17,187 bases of DNA from an uncultured Methanobrevibacter sp. (lineage in GTDB: Archaea > Methanobacteriota > Methanobacteria > Methanobacteriales > Methanobacteriaceae), in the NCBI RefSeq assembly GCF_900316895.1, contig NZ_ONER01000028.1, forward strand, positions 1 to 17,187, given 5' to 3'. Shown in pieces: positions 11,420 through 17,187 of this stretch. The notes beneath the pieces are model-generated. The model saw nothing but the letters and a program-made list of their open reading frames with translations. It ran no database searches and was not told where the DNA came from. A program made the translations under genes and the position numbers. Position 1 is the first letter of the stretch; each line of letters starts with the position of its first letter.

Positions 11420-13567
11420 ATGAAATATCAAGTAATGTATGATAACGGCTCCCGTCTAAGAGTTCGTTCAGGCCAATGGGCTTTCACCAAAAAGGAAGGT
11501 TATGGCCTTGCTTCATTACTTTTAAATCAAAGTTTTGTCCATGAAGTATTCACTTCCCATAGAAACGGAAGCATTTTAATATACTACGATGGTGATGTTG
11601 AAAGCAAACAAAAGATTTTCAATATCCTGGACAACATTACATTAGATGATCTTTTCGAAGCAGAGCCAACCCAAGCTCAAAGCTCAAGAGAAATCACAGA
11701 TGATTTCTATTTAAAATTAACCAAAATGGTCTTTAATAGATTCATTTATAGAATATTTTTACCAATACCAATTAGAAACGCATTGACAATCTATAATGCA
11801 GCAGAATACATTTGGGAAGGTTTAGATAGTTTAACCAGCTTCAGAGTTGATGTTGCACTCCTAGATGGTGCAGCAGTAACCGGCGCACTGCTTCAAAAAC
11901 AATATAAACCTGCAAGCTCAATGATGTTCTTATTGTCAATCTCCGACGCACTTGAAGACTACACATTACAGAAAGCCAAAAGCACACTTAAAGACAGTTT
12001 GGCCTTAAACATAGATACTGTATGGGTAGTAGGAGAAGACGGTGAGGAAAAACAATGTGCCGCAGTTGATATTGGTAAAGGCGACAAGATTAAAGTCCAT
12101 ATGGGCGATGTAATACCTGTTGATGGAAAAGTAATTGAAGGAGAAGGAATGGTTAATGAAGCTTCAATGACTGGAGAACCATTAGCTGTCCATAAAAGAC
12201 CTGGAAAAACTGTCCATGCAGGAACCGTTATAGAAGAAGGAAATCTGATTGTTGAAGTTTATTCAATGAATAAAGAAACCAGATTAAACAAGATTATTGA
12301 TTTGATTGAAAACTCCGAAGAGCTGAAAGCAGATACTCAAAGCAAAGCCGAAAAACTCGCCGATTCAATCGTGCCATACAGCTTCCTTGCAACTGCCTTA
12401 ACCTATCTGATTACAAGAAATGCAACAAAGGCGTTGTCAGTATTGATGGTTGATTTTTCATGTGCAATCAAGCTTACAACACCATTATCAATCATATCTG
12501 CAATGCGTGAAGCATCAGACAACAGAATGATGATAAAAGGTGGAAAGTTCCTCGAAAACTATGCAAATGCAGACACAATCATATTCGACAAGACAGGAAC
12601 CCTGACAAATGCAACACCGAAAGTTGTTGAAGTAATTCCAATGTCCAAAAGATATGAACGTGACGACATCCTGAGAATGGCCGCCTGCATTGAGGAACAC
12701 TTCGCTCACAGCATTGCCACAGCAATCGTGAAGCAGGCTAAAGAGGAAGGTCTAAAGCATGAAGAGGACCACAGTGAAGTGGAATACATTGTGGCACATG
12801 GTATTGTAACCGAATATGATGGAAAGCGTGCAGTTATCGGATCAAAACACTTCTTGTTTGACGATGAAAATGTCAAAGTGACCAAGACTCAAGAGAAAAA
12901 GATAGCTAAAGAAGCTGCAGAACATTCTGTGGTCTATCTGGCTATTGATGGAAAGCTTGAAGGACTTATTTGCATTGACGACCCTGTACGCAGCGAAGCG
13001 AAATATGTCATTGAGGAACTCAAGGAGTTAGGTATTGAAAATGTCATAATGCTTACCGGAGACAGTGAAAGCGGTGCAAAAGCCAGCGCCAAAGCATTAG
13101 GCATTACCGATTATAAATCACAAGTTCTTCCAGAGGACAAATCAAGAATCGTTGAAGAACTGAAACAGGAAGGAAAAACCGTGATAATGGTTGGAGACGG
13201 CATTAATGATTCACCTGCCCTTGCGGCTGCAGATGTATCCGTTTCAATGAAACATTCATCCGATATTGCCAGAGAGGTTGCAGACATATCACTGCTGTCA
13301 GATGACTTATATGACCTTGTAACACTTAGAAAATTAAGTGTTGGAATGCTGGATAAGATCAACAACAATTACCGCAATATTGTTGCAGTAAACGGCAGCC
13401 TCCTTGTTTTAGGTGTTTTAGGTGTGATTCCTCCATCAACCTCATCAATGATACATAACCTATCTACGATGCTGTTTGGAGTGATGAGTACCAAATCCGT
13501 ATTAAACGATGAAGACTATTCAAAAGGTATAGAAGTAGAAGCCATTGAAGTGGCTGATATTTCTTAA
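11420..13567 (+). CDS. P1B-type metal ATPase, FezB (P1B-6)-like
   Basis: A 715-residue heavy-metal P-type ATPase. The N-terminal 75 residues form an HMA-like module without any CxxC; instead it carries RLRVR (12-16), the R-x-R-x-R pattern I recall as a mark of P1B-6 ATPases such as ferrosome FezB. Actuator TGEP is at 251-254. The metal-site helix reads FSC (346-348) followed by AIKLTTP, in place of CPC, SPC or TPC. The phosphorylation motif DKTGTLT is at 390-396. The nucleotide domain has EEHFAHS (425-431) where most P1B pumps have an HP dipeptide, then LTGDS (545-549) and GDGIND (592-597). Two helices close the protein (about 655-695). All catalytic residues are intact. Position after feoBA suggests Fe(II) as substrate, for export or loading of a compartment; other divalent metals remain possible. 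AAGGT precedes the ATG. Confidence 0.88.
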   Translation: MKYQVMYDNGSRLRVRSGQWAFTKKEGYGLASLLLNQSFVHEVFTSHRNGSILIYYDGDVESKQKIFNILDNITLDDLFEAEPTQAQSSREITDDFYLKLTKMVFNRFIYRIFLPIPIRNALTIYNAAEYIWEGLDSLTSFRVDVALLDGAAVTGALLQKQYKPASSMMFLLSISDALEDYTLQKAKSTLKDSLALNIDTVWVVGEDGEEKQCAAVDIGKGDKIKVHMGDVIPVDGKVIEGEGMVNEASMTGEPLAVHKRPGKTVHAGTVIEEGNLIVEVYSMNKETRLNKIIDLIENSEELKADTQSKAEKLADSIVPYSFLATALTYLITRNATKALSVLMVDFSCAIKLTTPLSIISAMREASDNRMMIKGGKFLENYANADTIIFDKTGTLTNATPKVVEVIPMSKRYERDDILRMAACIEEHFAHSIATAIVKQAKEEGLKHEEDHSEVEYIVAHGIVTEYDGKRAVIGSKHFLFDDENVKVTKTQEKKIAKEAAEHSVVYLAIDGKLEGLICIDDPVRSEAKYVIEELKELGIENVIMLTGDSESGAKASAKALGITDYKSQVLPEDKSRIVEELKQEGKTVIMVGDGINDSPALAAADVSVSMKHSSDIAREVADISLLSDDLYDLVTLRKLSVGMLDKINNNYRNIVAVNGSLLVLGVLGVIPPSTSSMIHNLSTMLFGVMSTKSVLNDEDYSKGIEVEAIEVADIS

Positions 13568-13594
13568 TCTTTTCTTTTTTTAAATTAAAGATTA
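13565..13594 (+). terminator. Terminator of the iron cluster
   Basis: TAATCTTT (13565-13572) pairs with AAAGATTA (13587-13594), 8 bp, the first three bases being the stop codon of the ATPase. The 14-nt loop contains a run of seven T (13575-13581), so termination may rest on the U-rich stretch. A TATA-like TTATATAC at 13592-13599 may begin the next promoter. Confidence 0.55.
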
Positions 13595-13647
13595 TATACT
13601 CATTTTAAAATTAAAACATTTAAATTAATTATTAGGAAGGACTATCA

Positions 13648-14352
13648 ATGAGCACAATTATTGAATTCAAGAATGTTGATAAGACTTATAAATCTGGAGA
13701 CCACATCTTAAAAGCTATGGATAATGTCAATTTTACAATTGATGAAGGGGAATTCGTTGTAATCTTGGGACCATCCGGTGCAGGCAAATCAACACTTTTA
13801 AACCTCTTGGGTGGTCTTGATATGGTTACTTCCGGTGAAATTATTGTAAAAGAGAATCATATAGAAGAATTTTCAGACAATCAGCTTACAGACTATAGGG
13901 CCAAAAATGTAGGATTCATTTTTCAGTTCTATAACCTGATTCCGAACCTGACCGCACTTGAAAACGTTGAGCTGATGAAAGACATCGTGGATGTGAACAT
14001 AAACGGATTGGATGTTCTGGACTCGGTTGGACTTAAAGATCATGCCAGCCAATTTCCAGCACAATTATCTGGAGGAGAACAGCAAAGGGTGTCAATTGCA
14101 AGAGCAGTGGCCAAACAGCCTACAATGCTTTTGTGTGATGAACCAACAGGAGCACTTGACTCAAAAACAGGTGTTTTAATTCTTAACTTGCTTCAGGACA
14201 TGAGCAACAACAAAGGAACTACAGTAGTCATAGTGACACACAATGCAATATTGGCCCATGCAGCAGATAAGGTAATCAGAATTAAAAACGGGCAAATCGA
14301 AAGCATTGTCGTTAATGAGAATCCAAAAAAGATTACAGATTTGGAATGGTGA
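13648..14352 (+). CDS. ABC transporter ATP-binding protein (LolD/MacB type)
   Basis: A 234-residue ATPase with Walker A GPSGAGKST (41-49), Q-loop Gln93 in FIFQFYNLIPNLTALENVEL, signature LSGGEQQR (140-147), Walker B MLLCDE with PTGALD (160-171) and switch His198 in VTHN. The Q-loop FQFYNL and the PTGALD extension are typical of the LolD/MacB/SalX group, which drives FtsX-type permeases. AGGAAGG lies upstream of the ATG. The permease gene begins 4 bp after its stop. The substrate is unknown; in this group it can be peptides, lipoproteins or surface components. Confidence 0.93.
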   Translation: MSTIIEFKNVDKTYKSGDHILKAMDNVNFTIDEGEFVVILGPSGAGKSTLLNLLGGLDMVTSGEIIVKENHIEEFSDNQLTDYRAKNVGFIFQFYNLIPNLTALENVELMKDIVDVNINGLDVLDSVGLKDHASQFPAQLSGGEQQRVSIARAVAKQPTMLLCDEPTGALDSKTGVLILNLLQDMSNNKGTTVVIVTHNAILAHAADKVIRIKNGQIESIVVNENPKKITDLEW

Positions 14353-14356
14353 GCAT

Positions 14357-16627
14357 ATGCTTAAAAAAAAGATGATAAGAGACATTAGAAAGCATAAAAC
14401 CCAATTCCTGTCAATCTTTTTGATGGCTTTTTTAGGCGTTTTTGTCTTTGCTGGCGTTGGCGGAGAATCTGTAGGTCTTGAAGTGAATGTTGACAAGTTT
14501 TATGATGATACAAACTTGGCTGACGGTTGGATTTATTCAAATTATATCAATGACTTATTTTTAGACCAGATATATTGTCTAGGTGCAACCAACCAAATGG
14601 AAAGACAATTGGTCGTGGATTCAGTTGCGGATTTTTCAAATGATCCCGAAATTACGCTGCATTTTGTCGAGAACAACACAATATCCAAATTTTATTTGAT
14701 TGACGGTGAAGCGCTGGACATCAATGATAAGAATGGAGTGTGGCTAGACAAAAGCTTTGCAGATGCAAAGGGTCTGAAAGTGGGCGACAACATCACATTT
14801 GAATTTACAGATTACAAAATCAAAAAGGAAATCAAGGGAATAGGATATTCGCCTGAATACGTTTATCATGCATCACAATCATCAGTAATTCCAGATTTTT
14901 CAAAATTAGGTTTTGCATATATGTCCTATAAGGCATTTCCGGGAGATACCGTTCCATATAATGTATTAAACGTTAAATTTGATGGAACCGCTGAAAATTA
15001 TAATGACCTGCTGGATTATCATATGGGCGGTTATTATAACTCATTTGTGGAAAGGTCCGAGCACACAAGCGTGTCCCAATTTTCAGAAGAGATGGACCAG
15101 CACCAGATGATGGCGGGAATTTTCCCTGTTGTGTTCATATTGATTGCAATGCTGATTCTTTTGACAACAATGACCAGGATAATTGCACACCAGAGAACCC
15201 AGATTGGTATTCTAAAGGCATGCGGTTTTAAAGACAAGTCAATAATGTTGCATTACATCTCATACGGTTTCTGGCTGGTTTTATTCGGTTCCATTCTGGG
15301 ATTGATTATAGGCCCTTTGACCTTGCCTAAGCTGTTTTATCCATCAATGAGCTCCACTTACATATTGCCTTCATGGGAACCTGCATGGAGCATGGATTTT
15401 GTCTATGTTGCATTGGCAATGATTATAATGTCTGTTCTAGTTTCATATTATGCAGTGAAAAGCATTTTTAATGAAAATCCTGCAGATACAATAAGGCCAA
15501 AGGCTCCTAAGGTATCCTCATCAGGAATGATTGAAAAATTAGGGTTTTTCAAACACCTTTCATTCAATACCCGTTGGAATTATCGTGATGCCAAAAGAAA
15601 CAAATTCAGAGCATTGATGACAATCATTGGAGTTATAGGATGTACAGCACTGTTAGTGTCCGCATTTGGAATGTATGATGGAATGAATGACTTGAAGGAA
15701 TGGGAATTTAATCAAATTAACCATTATGATTCAAAACTGGTTATTGATGATGGTGCAAGCATTTCAGAAGTTGATGATGTTGCAGATGAGGTTAATGGTG
15801 ACAAGATAATGGAATCTGCCATTGAAATCGAATCGGATAGCATCAAGAAGTCAGGTTCACTATTGGTTTTGAACCATACAGACCTAATCACTCCGACCGA
15901 TTATGATTGGAACAAGATTAAAATAGAGGATGACGAGGTTTCAATTTCACAAAAAATGGCCAATATGTTGGGAGTCGATGTTGGCGATACAGTCAAATGG
16001 CACATCATGGGTTCCGACAAATGGATTAAAACAAAAATTGACAAGATTCATTCAGATCCAACTTCACAAGGGTTTATAATGTCCGCTGACAAATTAGAGG
16101 ATTTGGATTTGAACTACACTCCAACAAGCGTTGTAACAACAGAGCATGTCACTAAAAATTACACTGCAATAAAAACCGCAAACTCAATCAAGGACATGAC
16201 CTCCAGTTGGGACGAGCTGACTGAAGCGATGTGGCTATTGATATACATCCTAATATTTTTCGCATCACTTCTGGCCGTTGTGGTACTGTACAATCTGGGA
16301 CTGCTGTCATTTACAGAAATCGAACGTGAAATAGCTACCCTTAAGGTTTTGGGCTTTAAAACAAAGGCATTGAGAAAGTTGCTTTTAACACAGAACCTAT
16401 GGTTTACAACTATTGGATATCTATTGGGCATTCCGGTCGGTTATTATATATTAAAAATAATGTGGGAGTCATCAGGAGATTCATTTTATATTCTTCCATC
16501 AATATCCCTCATGAATTTAGTTATAACTGCCATAATAACATTTTCATTATCCATACTTGTGAACTTGATGTTTTCACGCAAGATTAAAAAGTTAGACATG
16601 GTGGAATCACTTAAAAGTGCGGAATAG
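14357..16627 (+). CDS. FtsX-family ABC transporter permease
   Basis: A 756-residue membrane protein with duplicated permease architecture. TM1 (about 15-35) is followed by a large outside domain to about 250, then an FtsX domain with three helices (about 250-370, with RTQIGILKACGFKDKSIMLHY). A second half repeats this: TM5 (about 415-437, after WNYRDAKRNKFRALM), an outside domain, and a second FtsX domain (about 622-745, with EIATLKVLGFKTKALRKLLL). ATG 14357 is chosen because GGTGAG lies just before it and it follows the ATPase stop by 4 bp; an in-frame ATG at 14306 would overlap the ATPase by 47 bp without a ribosome site. Together the two genes make a MacB-type mechanotransmission or export system lacking a fused ATPase. 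The substrate is not evident. Confidence 0.9.
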   Translation: MLKKKMIRDIRKHKTQFLSIFLMAFLGVFVFAGVGGESVGLEVNVDKFYDDTNLADGWIYSNYINDLFLDQIYCLGATNQMERQLVVDSVADFSNDPEITLHFVENNTISKFYLIDGEALDINDKNGVWLDKSFADAKGLKVGDNITFEFTDYKIKKEIKGIGYSPEYVYHASQSSVIPDFSKLGFAYMSYKAFPGDTVPYNVLNVKFDGTAENYNDLLDYHMGGYYNSFVERSEHTSVSQFSEEMDQHQMMAGIFPVVFILIAMLILLTTMTRIIAHQRTQIGILKACGFKDKSIMLHYISYGFWLVLFGSILGLIIGPLTLPKLFYPSMSSTYILPSWEPAWSMDFVYVALAMIIMSVLVSYYAVKSIFNENPADTIRPKAPKVSSSGMIEKLGFFKHLSFNTRWNYRDAKRNKFRALMTIIGVIGCTALLVSAFGMYDGMNDLKEWEFNQINHYDSKLVIDDGASISEVDDVADEVNGDKIMESAIEIESDSIKKSGSLLVLNHTDLITPTDYDWNKIKIEDDEVSISQKMANMLGVDVGDTVKWHIMGSDKWIKTKIDKIHSDPTSQGFIMSADKLEDLDLNYTPTSVVTTEHVTKNYTAIKTANSIKDMTSSWDELTEAMWLLIYILIFFASLLAVVVLYNLGLLSFTEIEREIATLKVLGFKTKALRKLLLTQNLWFTTIGYLLGIPVGYYILKIMWESSGDSFYILPSISLMNLVITAIITFSLSILVNLMFSRKIKKLDMVESLKSAE

Positions 16628-16639
16628 TTAAACTATTCC
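16621..16639 (+). terminator. Hairpin at the end of the ABC permease gene
   Basis: GGAATAGTTAAACTATTCC is a perfect palindrome of 9-bp arms round one base (about 8 paired bases in practice). It contains the permease stop TAG (16625-16627). A short CCTTTATTTAG follows rather than a long T-tract, and ATTTTTG occurs near 16672. Confidence 0.6.
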
Positions 16640-16699
16640 CCTTTATTTAGTGATACGATTTAATAACTTAATTTTTGTAATAAGTTTTTACTTGAACCA

Positions 16700-16750
16700 C
16701 CCTATCCTATAGAGGATGGGGATTCCTGAATTTTTTTCACTTAATAATGG
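16700..16750 (-). ncRNA. Possible omegaRNA 3' region / right-end hairpin
   Basis: CCCTATCCT (16700-16708) pairs with AGGATGGGG (16713-16721), 9 bp with one G-U pair and a 4-nt loop. It lies between the tnpB end and the presumed element border, where guide RNAs (omegaRNA) of TnpB nucleases have their scaffold. The guide would be the flanking DNA beyond the border, read on the minus strand from about 16691 downward. Assignment is by position and structure only. Confidence 0.4.
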
Positions 16751-17187
16751 TTAATTTAAGTATTTTTTCAGGCTATCTCCGTTGAACCAGCGGTTTAGAA
16801 TACGTTTGTGTCCCTATCAAGTGTTTTTCCGCATTTTTGACATTTCCAGTTGCGTGTTTTGACTTTTAACTCTTTGTTTATGTGTCCGCAGTGGTGGCAT
16901 TTTCTGCTTGTGTTGTGTGGTTTTACGAATTGTACGCCGTCTGCTTCTGGTTTGTAGAGTTGGAATTTGTCTTTTAGTCTTTTTATGAATCGCGATAGAG
17001 GAAATATCATGTTTTCCTCTCCTCCAATTAAGATCTTGATAGTAGAGTAGTTTTCTTCAAAGACTATTGTATCATATTTTTTGACTATGTTGTAGGTTAG
17101 TTTTTCAATGTAGTCATTTAATTGGTTTGTTCTTTTGTTGTACCATTTTTGTAGTCTTTTTTGTAGTTTTTTCCATCGTCTGCTCAT
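16751..17187 (-). pseudogene. tnpB: tnpB (RNA-guided endonuclease), 5' partial, 3' frameshifted
   Basis: The visible 130 codons include a basic helix (RRWKKLQKRLQKWYNKR), the RuvC-II region with catalytic Glu in IVFEENYS (E44/E45), and a zinc ribbon with C97, C100, C116 and C119, followed by LDRDTN of RuvC-III. The open frame then stops at VF-TAA (16797-16795). In another frame the expected C-terminal tail continues without a break as ILNRWFNGDSLKKYLN to a TAA at 16753-16751. A normal end would read DRDTN-(about 4 residues)-ILNRWF, so a small deletion and frameshift seems to have removed the link. All catalytic carboxylates seen are intact, so some activity cannot be ruled out. The gene runs off the right edge. 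Confidence 0.75.

Larger units (their letters stand above)
16692..17187 (-). mobile_element. Right end of an IS200/IS605-family (tnpB-bearing) element, partial
   Basis: A tnpB-like gene on the minus strand is followed by a non-coding tail with a subterminal hairpin and then GGTTCAAG, resembling IS200/IS605 right ends, which carry a hairpin and a TCAA-type cleavage site and have no terminal inverted repeats. I place the boundary near 16692 after TTCAA on the minus strand. The left end and any tnpA lie beyond the window. The window may end here because the element is repeated in the genome; that is a guess. Confidence 0.6.

Noticed and set aside
14306..14356. Upstream start for the ABC permease.
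   Set aside because: It adds 17 residues that overlap the ATPase gene and has no ribosome site; GGTGAG supports 14357.
1..17187. Search for tRNA or rRNA genes, CRISPR repeats or a replication origin.
   Set aside because: No cloverleaf, regularly spaced repeats or ORB-like clusters were seen; the thg1 gene has no tRNAHis beside it.

Overview
The window looks like chromosomal DNA of a low-GC methanogenic archaeon, most likely a Methanobrevibacter-type member of the Methanobacteriales. This is inferred from the mix of genes (archaeal Thg1-like enzyme, class III signal-peptide pilin, archaeal T2SSF/TadC-like protein, CofA-like aldehyde dehydrogenase, an adhesin-type Ig-like Lys-rich module), from Shine-Dalgarno sequences of the GGTGAT kind, from archaeal TATA boxes, and from two or more genes that appear to be leaderless. 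No rRNA, tRNA or CRISPR array was seen.

Left part (1-8298), mostly on the minus strand: a tightly packed operon nadX -> thg1 -> MPN/JAB protein (read right to left, with 1-nt and 4-nt overlaps), a PRC-barrel protein, a plus-strand stand-alone tRNA-binding OB-fold protein, a lactaldehyde-type aldehyde dehydrogenase sharing a 50-bp divergent promoter region with two overlapping TMEM175-like channel genes, a two-gene pilus cassette (T2SSF membrane platform plus a 60-aa class III pilin), a very Lys-rich orphan Ig-like miniprotein, and a tail-anchored TPR protein.

Centre (8299-13594), plus strand: an iron island. feoB is preceded by two TTTAG-N6-CTAAA palindromes exactly 50 bp apart that resemble DtxR/IdeR iron boxes, and by two tiny leader ORFs joined to each other and to feoB by TAATG stop/start overlaps, with a 14-bp hairpin over the second start. 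After feoB comes a 12-bp hairpin with a T8 tract, then feoA, a Cys/His-rich zinc-ribbon miniprotein, a small one-TM protein (DUF6110-like) and a P-type ATPase. The ATPase carries an N-terminal R-x-R-x-R motif and FSC instead of a CPC-type motif. These features recall P1B-6 ATPases (FezB) of lipid-bounded iron organelles called ferrosomes. The best candidate for an undescribed system here is therefore an archaeal iron uptake-and-storage cassette: FeoB/FeoA import ferrous iron, while the ATPase and the small membrane protein would sequester or expel it.

Right part (13595-17187): a LolD/MacB-type ABC ATPase and an FtsX-type permease, then the right end of an IS200/IS605-family element, with a subterminal hairpin, a possible omegaRNA end and a tnpB gene on the minus strand whose 3' end is frameshifted and whose 5' end runs off the window.

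A recurring theme is that hairpins at gene ends enclose the stop codon (six clear cases), often with a T-tract downstream. This suggests a compact terminator style in this genome.
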